Positions 9,186 to 19,748 of a stretch of 64,000 bases of DNA are shown here, in pieces. The notes under the pieces are model-generated. The model searched no databases. It was not told where the DNA came from and worked only from the letters and a program-made list of their open reading frames with translations. The stretch is from Rhabdothermincola sediminis (GTDB lineage: Bacteria > Actinomycetota > Acidimicrobiia > Acidimicrobiales > Acidimicrobilacustridaceae), in the NCBI RefSeq assembly GCF_014805525.1, contig NZ_JACFSZ010000010.1, positions 1 to 64,000 on the forward strand, written 5' to 3'. Every line of letters starts with the position of its first letter. Within the stretch, counting starts at the first letter, position 1. The position numbers were made by a program, and so were the translations under genes.

Positions 9186-10048
9186 TGGCCACCATCGCCT
9201 TCGTCGTCCATCACGACCGGCCGGACGCGGCGGAGCTCGCACGGGACACCGCGGCGTGGCTCGAGCAGGAGGGTCACGAGGTCCGCCTCACCGACGAGGA
9301 CGCGGCGGTGGCGGGGCTCGACCCGACCGGGCACGGCCCGGAGCAGATCCTGTCGGGGCTCGACGCCGTCGTGAGTCTCGGTGGGGACGGCACGATGCTG
9401 CGGGCTGTGGCCATGGTGGCAGCCAGCGAGGTCCCGGTGATCGGGGTGAACCTTGGCCAGCTCGGGTACCTCACCGAAGTCGAGCCTGCCGGGCTGCGCC
9501 ACGCGCTGGCCCGGTTTCTCAGCGGGGACTACGCCATCGAGCAACGCATGCTGCTCGCGGTGCAGCTCGACGTCGTCAGCTCCGGCTCGGTCACCGCCAC
9601 CGAAGCCATCGCCTTGAACGACGCGGTGCTGGAGAAGACCCCTGGCGGGCACACCGTGCGTCTCGACGTGGAGATCGACGGCCGCTTCTTCACCCCGTAC
9701 ACCACCGACGGGCTCATCGTGGCCACACCGACCGGTTCGACCGCGTACGCCTTGTCGGTGCGGGGCCCGATCGTGGAGCCCACCCACCGGGCCGTGCTGC
9801 TCACCCCGGTCTCGCCGCACATGCTCTTCGATCGCACGCTGGTGCTCGAGCCGGACGCGCGCATACGGATCACCGTGGCGGGGGCCCGACCGGCCACGCT
9901 GTCGGTCGACGGCCGGGTCCTCGGTGAGCTCGCGGTGGGCGACTCGGTGACCTGCACCGCGTCGGAGCACGTGGCGAGGCTGGTGGTGTTCGGCCCCCGT
10001 GACTTCCACGGGATCCTGAAGGCGAAGTTCAAGCTCGGGGACCGCTGA
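9185..10048 (+). CDS. nadK: NAD kinase
   Basis: Phosphorylates NAD to NADP with ATP or polyphosphate in the cytoplasm. The 287-aa protein carries the GGDGT motif (66-70) in VVSLGGDGTMLRAV, the NE/D-type substrate motif in ALNDAVLEK, and the glycine-rich TPTGSTAYALSVRGPIV loop. The ATG at 9185 shares its A with the tlyA stop codon, and its stop overlaps recN by one base, so tlyA-nadK-recN is one translationally coupled unit, as in M. tuberculosis Rv1694-Rv1696. Confidence 0.96.
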   Translation: MATIAFVVHHDRPDAAELARDTAAWLEQEGHEVRLTDEDAAVAGLDPTGHGPEQILSGLDAVVSLGGDGTMLRAVAMVAASEVPVIGVNLGQLGYLTEVEPAGLRHALARFLSGDYAIEQRMLLAVQLDVVSSGSVTATEAIALNDAVLEKTPGGHTVRLDVEIDGRFFTPYTTDGLIVATPTGSTAYALSVRGPIVEPTHRAVLLTPVSPHMLFDRTLVLEPDARIRITVAGARPATLSVDGRVLGELAVGDSVTCTASEHVARLVVFGPRDFHGILKAKFKLGDR

Positions 10049-11616
10049 TGCTCGAGGAGCTCGCGGTGTCCGATCTCGGGGTGATCGAGCACGTCTCGCT
10101 GGTGCTCGGCTCGGGCATGACGGTGCTCACCGGTGAGACCGGGGCCGGCAAGACGATGCTCGTGGACGCCCTCGAGTTGCTGGTGGGTGGGCGGGCGGAT
10201 CCAACCGTGGTGCGGCCGGGCGCTGCGGAAGCCGTTGTCGAGGGGCGCTTCCTCAGTGGCGACGAGGAGATCGTGCTCCGCCGGGTGATCCCCCGCGAGG
10301 GGCGCTCGCGCGCGTACGTGAACGGGCGCTTGGCTACCGTGTCGGAGCTCAGCGAGCTGGGTCGGGCGCTCGTCGATCTCCATGGCCAGCACGCCCACCA
10401 GTCGCTGCTGGCGGCCAGGGTACAACGGGGCGCGCTCGACCGGTTCGGCCAGGTCGACCTCTCCGCCCTCGCGGAGGCCCGGCAACGGTTGGCGCACATC
10501 GACGAACAGCTCGCCGCCCTCGGGGGTGACGAGCGTGAGCGGGCGCGCCTGGTCGACCTCCTGCGCTTCCAGGTGGCCGAGATCGACACGGCCGCGATCG
10601 TCGATCCGACCGAGGACGAGCAGCTCGAAGCGGAAGAGGATGTCCTCGCCGGCGCGCTCGAGCATCGGCAAGCGGCGGAGGCGGCCCTGACCTCGCTGTC
10701 CGGGGACGGCGGAGCCGTGGACGGGCTGGGTGCGGCAATCAGGGCCCTGGACGGGCGGGCGCCGTTCGCGCCGGTTGAACAGCGGCTGCGAGGCCTGGCC
10801 GCTGAACTGGCCGACGTGGCCAGCGATTTGCGGGCGACGCTCGAGCTGATCGAGGAGGACCCCGCCCGCCTCGAACAGGTGCGATCTCGCCGGAAGCTGC
10901 TGCACGACCTGCGGCGCAAGTACGGCGACACCCTGGCGGAGGTGCTGGCGTTCCGGGAGGAGGCCGGCTCTCGGCTGAACGCACTCATGGCTCGGGAGGC
11001 CACTGCCGCGAGGCTAGAGGCCGAGCGGCGAGCGGCGTGGGCGGCGGTGACCCGGGCCGAGCGGGCCGTCGGCCGGGCCCGCCGGCGGGCGGCGCCGGCT
11101 CTGGCCGAGGCGGTGCAGGCCAACCTGCGTGAGCTTGCCCTGGCGAAGGCCCGCCTGGAGGTCCAGGTGGGTGACGATCCCGGCGACGAGGTCACCATCC
11201 TGCTGTCGGCCAACCCGGGCTCACCGCCACTTCCGTTGTCGAAGGTCGCGTCGGGCGGTGAGCTGGCCCGCACCATGCTCGCGCTGCGACTGGTGCTCAT
11301 CGAGGCCCCGGACACGCTGGTGTTCGACGAGGTCGACGCCGGCATCGGCGGGGAGGCGGCCACGGCGGTGGGACGGGCACTGGCCACGCTCGGTGACCGC
11401 CACCAGGTACTGGTGGTGACCCACCTTGCGCAGGTGGCCGCCGTGGCCGCTCGGCACGTCGTGGTCACGAAGCGGGTGCAGGGCGAGCAGACCTCGACCA
11501 CCTTGCGTGAGGTCAGCGGCGAGGATCGGGCCGTCGAGCTGGCCCGGATGCTGTCGGGCTCGCCCGACTCCGAGTCGGCCCGCCAGCATGCCCGGGAGCT
11601 GCTCGGCACGGCGTAA
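10048..11616 (+). CDS. recN: DNA repair ATPase RecN
   Basis: SMC-like ATPase of double-strand break repair. Walker A is GETGAGKT at residues 29-36, followed by a long helical middle section (about 150-370) with the leucine/glutamate pattern of a coiled coil, then the signature KVASGGELAR and Walker B LVFDEVDAGIGG near 423-434. Length 522 aa is slightly short compared with the usual 550-590, mainly in the coiled coil. Last gene of the tlyA-nadK-recN unit. The two membrane/secreted genes that separate recN from pyrG in M. tuberculosis are absent here. Confidence 0.95.
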   Translation: MLEELAVSDLGVIEHVSLVLGSGMTVLTGETGAGKTMLVDALELLVGGRADPTVVRPGAAEAVVEGRFLSGDEEIVLRRVIPREGRSRAYVNGRLATVSELSELGRALVDLHGQHAHQSLLAARVQRGALDRFGQVDLSALAEARQRLAHIDEQLAALGGDERERARLVDLLRFQVAEIDTAAIVDPTEDEQLEAEEDVLAGALEHRQAAEAALTSLSGDGGAVDGLGAAIRALDGRAPFAPVEQRLRGLAAELADVASDLRATLELIEEDPARLEQVRSRRKLLHDLRRKYGDTLAEVLAFREEAGSRLNALMAREATAARLEAERRAAWAAVTRAERAVGRARRRAAPALAEAVQANLRELALAKARLEVQVGDDPGDEVTILLSANPGSPPLPLSKVASGGELARTMLALRLVLIEAPDTLVFDEVDAGIGGEAATAVGRALATLGDRHQVLVVTHLAQVAAVAARHVVVTKRVQGEQTSTTLREVSGEDRAVELARMLSGSPDSESARQHARELLGTA

Positions 11617-11715
11617 GCACGCCGGGCGGTCGCCAGCGCCGGGCAGGGATCCAGCTGGCACCGGGGTGTGGTGCACCGGGATGCGCCGGGTCCTCGACCG
11701 AGCGCGTTAGGGTGA

Positions 11716-13407
<1,692 letters not shown>

Positions 13408-13411
13408 TCCC

Positions 13412-13969
13412 GTGACCGGGCCCCGCGGCACCGGCTTCCGCCCTCTGGGGGAGCGGACCCTGTACGAGGGCTCGGTGATCTCCCTGGCCATCGGCACCTT
13501 CGAGGCTCCCGACGGCCTTCGCTTCGAGCGGGAGATCGTCCACCATCCCGGAGCGGTGTCCGTGGTGGCCCTGCACGACGACGCACGGGTGGTGCTCCTG
13601 CGGCAGTTCCGGGCGCCCCTCGGGCGGGAGCTGCTCGAGATCCCGGCCGGCAAGCGCGACGTCGAGGGTGAACCGCCGGAGGTGACGGCGAGGCGGGAGT
13701 TGGAGGAGGAGACCGGGTTGCGCGCCGGCTCGCTCGAGAAGCTGGTGGAGTTCCACAACTCGGTCGGCTTCTCCGACGAGCATTCCCACGTGTTCCTGGC
13801 TCGGGGGCTCGAGTCAGTGGCGGTCGACCGGCAAGGCGTCGAGGAGCGACACATGACCATCGAGCTCGTCCCCCTCGACGAAGCCCTGGCCATGATCGAC
13901 GCGGGCGTGATCACCGACGCCAAGACCGTCATCGGGTTGACCCTCGCCGCCCGCCGCCTTGGTCGCTGA
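13412..13969 (+). CDS. NUDIX hydrolase, ADP-ribose pyrophosphatase type
   Basis: Housecleaning enzyme that probably hydrolyses ADP-ribose to AMP and ribose 5-phosphate. The Nudix box is GKRDVEGEPPEVTARRELEE followed by ETGL (about 80-103); it is one residue longer between the first Gly and Glu than the canonical box, as I recall for the M. tuberculosis orthologue Rv1700, which has the same position after pyrG. The IPAG upstream of the box is typical for ADP-ribose pyrophosphatases. The GTG at 13412, 4 bases after the pyrG stop, gives a 185-aa protein starting MTGPRGTGFRPL; a longer frame begins inside pyrG and is unlikely. Confidence 0.9.
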   Translation: MTGPRGTGFRPLGERTLYEGSVISLAIGTFEAPDGLRFEREIVHHPGAVSVVALHDDARVVLLRQFRAPLGRELLEIPAGKRDVEGEPPEVTARRELEEETGLRAGSLEKLVEFHNSVGFSDEHSHVFLARGLESVAVDRQGVEERHMTIELVPLDEALAMIDAGVITDAKTVIGLTLAARRLGR

Positions 13970-14912
13970 CCCTCCACCCGCACCGCCCGCACTCCCGCTC
14001 GAGGCGGAGGAGTTCCTCACGTGGCTGCTCGCCGAGCGAGGTCGATCCCCCAACACCCTGGCGGCCTACCGGCGAGACCTGCGGGCCTACTGTGGCTGGC
14101 TGGCCGAGCAGGCGATGCCTCTCGACGGCGTGGCCGAGCACGACATCAACCGCTACGTCGCCCACCTGCGCAATCTCGGACGAGCGCCCTCGTCGGTGGC
14201 TCGGGCACTGGTCGCGGTCCGGGCTCTTCACCGGTTCCTGGCCGAGGAAGGCCACCGGGAGGGTGACCCGGCCGCGGTCGTGGAGGTACCCCGGGTGCCC
14301 CGGGGGCTCCCGAAGGCGCTCACGGAGACGGAGGTGGAGCAGTTGCTGGCCCAGGTGGCCGGGGACGAACCTCCCGCTCGCCGGGACCGGGCGATCCTCG
14401 AGGTCCTCTACGGCACCGGGGTACGCATCTCCGAACTGGTCGGGCTGTCGCTCGGGGATCTCGACCTCGAGGGCGGGCTCATGCGGGTCTACGGAAAGGG
14501 GGCGAAGGAGCGGGTCGTGCCCCTCGGTCGCTTCGCCCGTGCCGCTCTCGAGGCGTGGCTGGGGGAGGGCGGGCGGGAGCGGCTGCTGCCGCAGCGCTGG
14601 TCCCGCCGTACGGATGCCGACGCGGTGTTCCTGAACCAGCGCGGCGCGCGGCTGTCACGCCAGGGCGCGTGGGGGATCGTGCGTCGCTATGGGGCGGCCG
14701 CGGGTCTCGGTGCCCGCCTCACTCCCCATGTGCTACGCCACTCCTGTGCCACCCACATGCTCGATCACGGTGCGGACATCCGCGCCGTGCAGGAGCTGCT
14801 CGGTCACGCCTCGCTCAGCACGACCCAGGTCTACACGTTGGTGTCGACCGAACGGTTGCGGGCCGTCTACGAATCGGCGCATCCACGCGCCAGACTCGAG
14901 GCGAGGGACTAG
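13959..14912 (+). CDS. xerD: Site-specific tyrosine recombinase XerD
   Basis: Tyrosine recombinase that resolves chromosome dimers at dif with a partner Xer protein. It has the N-terminal SAM-like core-binding domain (FLTWLLAERGRSPNTLAAYRRDL) and the catalytic residues: Arg in YGTGVRISELVGL, HVLRHSCATHML (about 255-266), LGHASLSTTQVY with the Tyr nucleophile near residue 292. Length 317 aa is normal. The predicted start is a TTG at 13959, inside the end of the NUDIX gene; the overlap of 11 bases implies coupling. Orthologous position to Rv1701. Confidence 0.93.
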   Translation: MVADPPPAPPALPLEAEEFLTWLLAERGRSPNTLAAYRRDLRAYCGWLAEQAMPLDGVAEHDINRYVAHLRNLGRAPSSVARALVAVRALHRFLAEEGHREGDPAAVVEVPRVPRGLPKALTETEVEQLLAQVAGDEPPARRDRAILEVLYGTGVRISELVGLSLGDLDLEGGLMRVYGKGAKERVVPLGRFARAALEAWLGEGGRERLLPQRWSRRTDADAVFLNQRGARLSRQGAWGIVRRYGAAAGLGARLTPHVLRHSCATHMLDHGADIRAVQELLGHASLSTTQVYTLVSTERLRAVYESAHPRARLEARD

Positions 14913-14923
14913 CCTGGTAGATC

Positions 14924-15268
14924 ATGAGCCCAGACGCCGACCTGAGCAGTGAAGCCGAGACGACGATCCGTGCCGCGCTCGATGCCGAGGCGGCGCAGCT
15001 GCGCGCCCAGATCCGGGAGCTCGGCCGGGACGACTCCTCGCTGCAGTTCGACGACAACTTCGCCGACAGCGCGCAAGTGGCGGCGGAGCAAGGGGAATAC
15101 CAGACCCTCGCCGCGCAGCTTCGTGAGCAGCTCGCGGACGTGGAGCGGGCCATCGAGAAGCTCGACGCAGGCACCTACGGGCGCTGCGAGGTCTGCGACC
15201 AGCCGATCGGTGAGGCCCGGCTCGAGGTGATGCCGGCCACGAGGTTCTGCATCGAGCACGCCGGCTGA
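14924..15268 (+). CDS. DksA/TraR-type zinc-finger protein
   Basis: A 114-aa DksA-superfamily protein: an N-terminal helical hairpin (AALDAEAAQLRAQIREL; QLREQLADVERAIEKLDAG) and a C-terminal zinc finger, C-x2-C-x17-C-x2-H (CEVCDQPIGEARLEVMPATRFCIEH). The fourth ligand is His rather than Cys. DksA relatives bind RNA polymerase through the secondary channel; whether this short form does so is unproven. The ATG at 14924 is 8 bases after TAGCCT (14910-14915), whose TAG is also the xerD stop, suggesting an internal leaderless promoter. Confidence 0.85.
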   Translation: MSPDADLSSEAETTIRAALDAEAAQLRAQIRELGRDDSSLQFDDNFADSAQVAAEQGEYQTLAAQLREQLADVERAIEKLDAGTYGRCEVCDQPIGEARLEVMPATRFCIEHAG

Positions 15269-15284
15269 CACCCGGGGAGGGTCC

Positions 15285-15809
15285 GTGCTGCGCGCGATCC
15301 ATCTCGCTCGCCGGTTCCTCGGGTCGCTGCGGCCCGGTGGCCCGCGCCGTTCGGACACCGAGTGGGCCGAGCGCTGGCTCTTGCCGGCGGAGCGAGATCT
15401 CTGGCGGAGGATGTGCAACGCGGACCGGCGCCATGCCGTCCGAGTCGCCCGCCGGGTGGAGACGGTGCTGGGAGACGGTGCCACCCGCTCGGTGCTCGCC
15501 GCCGCGCTCCTGCACGACGTCGGCAAGCTCGACGCCAACCTCCGCACCTACGGCCGGGTGGTGGCGACGCTCTCTGGGGCGGTTGTGCGGCGAGATCCGG
15601 ACGTGATCGGCGACTGGACCCGGACCCGCGGTTTCACCCGGCGGGTGGGTCTGTACCTCCAGCACGACCGGCTCGGCGCTGACCTGCTGGCCCTGGCCGG
15701 CAGCGACCCGCTCACCGTCGCCTGGGCCCGGGAACACCACCGACCGCCGGACGAGTGGACCGTCCCCGCCGCGGTGGGCCAGGCCCTGCGGGACGCTGAC
15801 GACGACTGA
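15285..15809 (+). CDS. HD-domain phosphohydrolase-like protein
   Basis: A 174-aa cytoplasmic protein with an HD metal-binding domain: NADRRHAVRVARRV (first His), AALLHDVGKLD (HD pair), LQHDRLGAD, and AREHHRPPDEW. This arrangement resembles small HD hydrolases acting on nucleotides or signalling molecules; the substrate is unknown. A GGGGAGG at 15275-15280 supports the GTG start at 15285. It is the last plus-strand gene before the convergent trpS and is followed by the tandem hairpin repeat, which may end its transcript. Confidence 0.8.
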   Translation: MLRAIHLARRFLGSLRPGGPRRSDTEWAERWLLPAERDLWRRMCNADRRHAVRVARRVETVLGDGATRSVLAAALLHDVGKLDANLRTYGRVVATLSGAVVRRDPDVIGDWTRTRGFTRRVGLYLQHDRLGADLLALAGSDPLTVAWAREHHRPPDEWTVPAAVGQALRDADDD

Positions 15810-15870
15810 CGGCCTGGATCCTCTTCCCGCTCGGGCGGGCTCTGGTCGGAGCCCAACCTCCCCAGTCGGG

Positions 15871-15988
15871 CGTTCTGGCAGGTCAAGCGCGTGCTGGGGC
15901 ACGCGTTTGACCTGCCGGTTGGGGAGAGTGCGCGCTCTGGCTGGTGAAGCGCGTGCTGGGGCACGCGTTTGACCTGCCGGTTGGGGAG
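15871..15988. repeat. Two tandem copies of a 62-base hairpin unit
   Basis: Positions 15871-15926 and 15933-15988 are near-identical 56-base copies with a period of 62; the last 42 bases (15885-15926 and 15947-15988) are identical. Each forms a hairpin. The first has 18-base arms (15877-15894 and 15899-15916) around a TGGG loop with one G-T pair; the second keeps a 10-base core (15947-15956 and 15961-15970). They lie between the convergent HD gene and trpS. They could act as a bidirectional terminator or be a REP-type mobile repeat; there is no T-run. Confidence 0.85.
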
Positions 15989-16014
15989 GGTGGGGGTTCG
16001 CCTGCGGGGAGGCG

Positions 16015-17007
16015 TCAGGAGCGGGGGACGAGACCCAGCGCCTCGCGGGCCCGAGCCAGCGTTGGTGCAGCCACCGCCCGAGCCTTCTCCGCCCCCTTGG
16101 CCAGGATCGCCGCGGTGCCACCCGGGTCCGCCAGCAGCTCCGCGTAGCGTTGCTGGATGGGCCGCAGCAGCTCGCAGACCAGCTCGGCGGCGTCCGCCTT
16201 GAGCGGTCCGTATCGGGTGTAGCGAGTGGCGATGGTCTCCGGCTCCTCACCGGTGATGGCGGCCATGATCGACAGCAGGTTCGACACCCCGGGCTTGGCC
16301 TCCGGGTCGAAACGGACCTCGGTCTCGGTGTCGGTGACCGCCCGCTTGATCTTGCGTTCCACGCTGGTGAGATCCTCGAGCACCAGGATGGTGCCCTGCG
16401 GCGAGTCCTCGGACTTGGACATCTTGCGGGTCGGGTGCTGCAGGTCCATGACCCGAGCACCCACCGTTGGGATCGCCGCTTCGGGGACCACGAAAACGTC
16501 GGTGCCGGCCCCGTAGCGGTGGTTGAAGCGGATGGCGAGGTCCCGGGCCAGCTCCAGGTGCTGGCGCTGGTCGTCGCCGACCGGGACCCGATCGGTGTCG
16601 TAGAGCAGGATGTCGGCAGCCATGAGTGCCGGGTACGTGAACAGGCCGGCGGACACGAACTCGGCCCCTTCGGACTTGTCCTTGAACTGAGTCATGCGAC
16701 GCAGCTCACCGAAGGCTGCGGTGCACTCCAGGATCCAGGCCAGCTCGGTGTGCTCGGGGACGTGACTCTGGATGAACAGGGTGGCGACATCAGGATCGAT
16801 ACCGACGGCGAGGAGGACCTGGGCTAGCTCCAGCGTGCGGGCCCGCAGCTCGGTGGGATCCTGCGGGACGGTCAGGGCATGGAGGTCGACGACGCAGTAG
16901 AAGGAATCGGCTTCGTGTTGCTCGCGCACCCAGGAGCGCAGGGCACCGAGGAGGTTCCCGAGCTGCACGGCACCGGTGGGCTTGATGCCCGAGAAGACCC
17001 GCGTCAT
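16015..17007 (-). CDS. trpS: Tryptophan--tRNA ligase
   Basis: Class I aminoacyl-tRNA synthetase charging tRNA-Trp. The HIGH-equivalent is PTGAVQLGN (11-19) and the KMSKS motif is RKMSKSEDS (about 193). At 330 aa it has bacterial TrpRS size. Three in-frame ATGs are possible (17115, 17016, 17007). I choose 17007 (MTRVFSGIKPTG) because it matches the family N-terminus and lies 7 bases after TAGCAT, consistent with leaderless genes here; 17016 is supported by a GGAGG 11 bases upstream. Divergent from scpA, with about 136 bases between the starts. Confidence 0.95.
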   Translation of the reverse strand: MTRVFSGIKPTGAVQLGNLLGALRSWVREQHEADSFYCVVDLHALTVPQDPTELRARTLELAQVLLAVGIDPDVATLFIQSHVPEHTELAWILECTAAFGELRRMTQFKDKSEGAEFVSAGLFTYPALMAADILLYDTDRVPVGDDQRQHLELARDLAIRFNHRYGAGTDVFVVPEAAIPTVGARVMDLQHPTRKMSKSEDSPQGTILVLEDLTSVERKIKRAVTDTETEVRFDPEAKPGVSNLLSIMAAITGEEPETIATRYTRYGPLKADAAELVCELLRPIQQRYAELLADPGGTAAILAKGAEKARAVAAPTLARAREALGLVPRS

Positions 17008-17143
17008 GCCGGTCATGCTACGGGGTGCCTCCGGCAGCCCTGAAACGGCTTGCGCTCGACGGTGATCCATCCGGGCTCCACTGGTCGGGTGGCGGGGGAG
17101 GATGCGCGCCGCCACCCGGCGGCGCCTCTATCGTGTGTGCGCG

Positions 17144-17923
17144 ATGTCCTACGCCGTGCAGACCCCTGTGTTCGAAGGGCCCTTCGACCTGCTGCTGCAC
17201 CTGATCCTGCGCGAGCAGGTCGATCTCTACGAGGTGCAGCTGGCGTCCATCGTGGATGCCTACCTGGCGGAGCTCGAGCGGATGGACGCGCTCGACCTGG
17301 AGGTGGCCACGGAGTTCCTCCTCATCGCGGCCACCCTGGTGGAGCTGAAGGCCAAGCGCCTGCTGCCTGATGAGCACGGGGTGGATCTCGACGACGAGCT
17401 GGCCTTGTGGGAGGAGCGCGACCTGCTGCTCGCCCGCCTGCTCGACTGCAAGACCTTCAAGGACGCGGCCAAGGTCCTCGGTGCCCTGGCGGCGGATGCG
17501 GGCCGCTCGTACCCGCGACGGGCTGGCCTCGAAGAGCGCTTCCTGGAGCTGACCCCGGACCTGTTGGCCGGCATCGACGGCCACGACCTGCACGCCGCGT
17601 ACCTACGGGCCACCGCACCGCGGCCGACCCCGGTGGTCGACCTGAGCCACGTCGGTGCCATCAGGGTGAGCGTCAGCGACGCGGTCGAGGAGCTGCTCGA
17701 CGAGCTGCCCCGGGCCGGGCGGGTGACGTTCCGCCAGCTCACCGCGAGCCTCGTGGACCGGGTCGAGGTCGTGGTGCGGTTCCTCGCGGTGCTCGAGTTG
17801 TACAAGCAGGGTCTGATCGAGATCGAGCAGGCCCGCTCGTTCGGTGACATCGAGATCCTGTGGATCGCCTCGCCCATGGTTCGGGCCGCGGATCTCGCCG
17901 CCATCGACGTCTACGAGGGCTGA
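17144..17923 (+). CDS. scpA: Segregation and condensation protein A
   Basis: Kleisin subunit that bridges the SMC heads in the SMC-ScpAB condensin. The 259-aa protein begins SYAVQTPVFEGPFDLLLHLI, the family signature, contains the helical ATLVELKAKRLLP segment, and ends in a winged-helix region (VTFRQLTASLVDRVEVVVRFLAVLELYKQGLIEIEQ). TATCGT at 17129-17134 lies 9 bases before the ATG, so a leaderless start is likely; an upstream frame extension to 17102 looks spurious. It overlaps scpB by one base and heads the long scpA-to-plsC transcription run. Confidence 0.95.
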   Translation: MSYAVQTPVFEGPFDLLLHLILREQVDLYEVQLASIVDAYLAELERMDALDLEVATEFLLIAATLVELKAKRLLPDEHGVDLDDELALWEERDLLLARLLDCKTFKDAAKVLGALAADAGRSYPRRAGLEERFLELTPDLLAGIDGHDLHAAYLRATAPRPTPVVDLSHVGAIRVSVSDAVEELLDELPRAGRVTFRQLTASLVDRVEVVVRFLAVLELYKQGLIEIEQARSFGDIEILWIASPMVRAADLAAIDVYEG

Positions 17924-18591
17924 TGACCTCCAACACCCGGCGTGCCGTCGAGGCCATCCTCATGGTTGCCGACCAGCCGGTCGACCCCCATCTGCTGGCC
18001 CAGGTCACCGAGACCAGCCCGACCGAGATCGACGAGCTGCTGCGGGCCCTCGCTGCGGAGTACGAGCAGCACGAGCGGGGGTTCGTGCTCGCCAACGTGG
18101 CGGGCGGCTGGCGTTTCCAGACCCACCCCGACCTGGCGGCCTACGTCGAGCGGTTCGTCCTGGAGGGGCAGACCGCGAGGTTGTCGGCGGCAGCGCTCGA
18201 GACGTTGGCCATCGTGGCCTACAAGCAACCGATCTCCCGCGCCCAGATCGCAGCCATCCGGGGGGTCAACGTGGACGGCGTGGTGCGCACGCTCGAGCAA
18301 CGTGGCTACATCGCCGAGGTGGGGCGTGACCCTGGTCCCGGCCAGCCCGTGCTGTTCGGCACCACCGACCTGTTCCTCGAGCGGCTGGGCCTGGCCACCA
18401 TCGAGGACCTCCCCCCGATCGCCGATTTCGTGCCCGGGCCCGAGGTGGTCGAGGCCCTCGAGGCCGGCCTGCGGGCCGATACCGCCACCGGTGGGTCGGA
18501 GCGTCGCGACGAAGCGGCGGCCGCCTGGGCGGACGAGGAGCTGGCAGGGTCCGCTGGGGAGGTTCTCGGCGGCGGCTCCGAGCCGTCCTGA
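17923..18591 (+). CDS. scpB: Segregation and condensation protein B
   Basis: Winged-helix partner of ScpA in the condensin complex. Two winged-helix domains are visible: residues 1-75 (NTRRAVEAILMVADQPV) and about 85-160 (LSAAALETLAIVAYKQPISRAQIAAIRGVNVDGVVRTL), with the conserved GRDPGPGQPVLFGTTDLFLERLGL. The tail after residue 185 is acidic and Ala/Gly-rich. Start ATG at 17923 shares a base with the scpA stop. Followed 3 bases later by rluB. Confidence 0.95.
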   Translation: MTSNTRRAVEAILMVADQPVDPHLLAQVTETSPTEIDELLRALAAEYEQHERGFVLANVAGGWRFQTHPDLAAYVERFVLEGQTARLSAAALETLAIVAYKQPISRAQIAAIRGVNVDGVVRTLEQRGYIAEVGRDPGPGQPVLFGTTDLFLERLGLATIEDLPPIADFVPGPEVVEALEAGLRADTATGGSERRDEAAAAWADEELAGSAGEVLGGGSEPS

Positions 18592-18594
18592 GCC

Positions 18595-19371
18595 GTGGGC
18601 TCCGCTGGACGCGACGGCGGCGATCGCCTCCAGAAGGTCCTCGCCCGGACGGGACTCGGCAGCCGCCGGGCCTGCGAGGAGCTGATCGCCGCCGGCCGGG
18701 TGACCGTGAACGGTGAGGTGGCGGAGCTGGGCCGGAGGGTCGACGTGGACCACGACCGTATCGAGGTCGACGGCGTGCCGGTGTCGGTCCGGCCCGGTCT
18801 CGTCTACTACCTCCTGAACAAGCCACGAGGGGTGGTGAGCACCGCCGATGACCCCCAGGGACGACGAACGGTCGTCAGTCTCGTGCCTGCCGAGCCGCGG
18901 GTGCACCCGGTGGGACGACTCGACGCGGACACGGAGGGCCTGCTGATCCTGACCAACGACGGGGAGCTGACCTACCGGCTCACCCACCCCCGTTTCGGCG
19001 TGGAGAAGGAGTACCTGGCGCAGGTCGCGGGCACGCCCTCCCGCCAGGCCCTCCGCCGGCTCCGGGAAGGCGTCGAGCTCGACGACGGCCCGACCGCCCC
19101 CGCCCGGGTCGCGCTGGTGGCCCCCAATCTGCTGCGCATCACCATCCACGAAGGACGCAACCGGCAGGTCCGGCGCATGTGCGACGCCATCGGGCATCCG
19201 GTGGAGCGCCTGGTGCGCTCCCGTATCGGCCCGATCACCGATCGCAAGCTGCGACCCGGGACGTGGCGGGAGCTGACCCCGGCCGAGGTGCGGGCCCTCG
19301 AGCGAGCCGCCTCGGTGTCACCTGGTGAGGGTGGAGGCTCGCGGGCGGGGCGCGCACGCCCGCGCCAGTAG
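18595..19371 (+). CDS. rluB: Pseudouridine synthase, RluB family
   Basis: Large-subunit rRNA pseudouridine synthase. An N-terminal S4 RNA-binding domain (residues 8-60, RLQKVLARTGLGSRRACEELI) precedes the catalytic domain with the active-site Asp in GRLDADTEGLLILTNDG (about 107-123) and the conserved EGRNRQVRRMCDAIGHPV. Length 258 aa. GTG start 3 bases after scpB. Same order scpA-scpB-rluB as M. tuberculosis Rv1709-Rv1711. The precise uridine modified is inferred from the family (23S U2605 in E. coli RluB). Confidence 0.93.
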   Translation: MGSAGRDGGDRLQKVLARTGLGSRRACEELIAAGRVTVNGEVAELGRRVDVDHDRIEVDGVPVSVRPGLVYYLLNKPRGVVSTADDPQGRRTVVSLVPAEPRVHPVGRLDADTEGLLILTNDGELTYRLTHPRFGVEKEYLAQVAGTPSRQALRRLREGVELDDGPTAPARVALVAPNLLRITIHEGRNRQVRRMCDAIGHPVERLVRSRIGPITDRKLRPGTWRELTPAEVRALERAASVSPGEGGGSRAGRARPRQ

Positions 19372-19382
19372 CATCGGTGCCG

Positions 19383-19748
19383 ATGCCCACCGTCCGAGCG
19401 CTCCGCGGGGCCACCACGGTCGACGAAGACACCGAAGAGCAGATCTTCGACCGAGTCATCGCGCTCCTCACGGCCATGTTCGATCGCAACGGCATCGACA
19501 AGGGCGACCTGATCAGTGTGATCTTCACCGCCACCGATGACATCCACGCGGCGTTCCCTGCAGCGGCGGCCCGCAAGTTCGGGCTCGGGGACGTGCCGCT
19601 GCTCTGCGCTCGGGAGCTCGATATCGACGGGGGCACACCCCGCTGCATCCGGGTCCTCATGCACCTGACCACCGACCGGTCGCGCGGCGAGCTGCACCAC
19701 GTCTACCTCGAAGGGGCCAGCAACCTCCGTGACGACCTCCCGGCCTGA
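19383..19748 (+). CDS. aroH: Chorismate mutase, AroH class
   Basis: Monofunctional chorismate mutase of the trimeric AroH fold, converting chorismate to prephenate for phenylalanine and tyrosine. Family hallmarks are VRALRGATTVDEDT, the SVIFTATDDIHAAFPAAAAR segment and LLCARELDI, with the catalytic Arg expected in the first and the RVLMH segment. The ATG at 19383 is chosen over a GTG at 19377 because TAGCAT (19369-19374) lies 8 bases before it. The product is used by TyrA, encoded next with an overlap of 20 bases. Confidence 0.93.
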   Translation: MPTVRALRGATTVDEDTEEQIFDRVIALLTAMFDRNGIDKGDLISVIFTATDDIHAAFPAAAARKFGLGDVPLLCARELDIDGGTPRCIRVLMHLTTDRSRGELHHVYLEGASNLRDDLPA

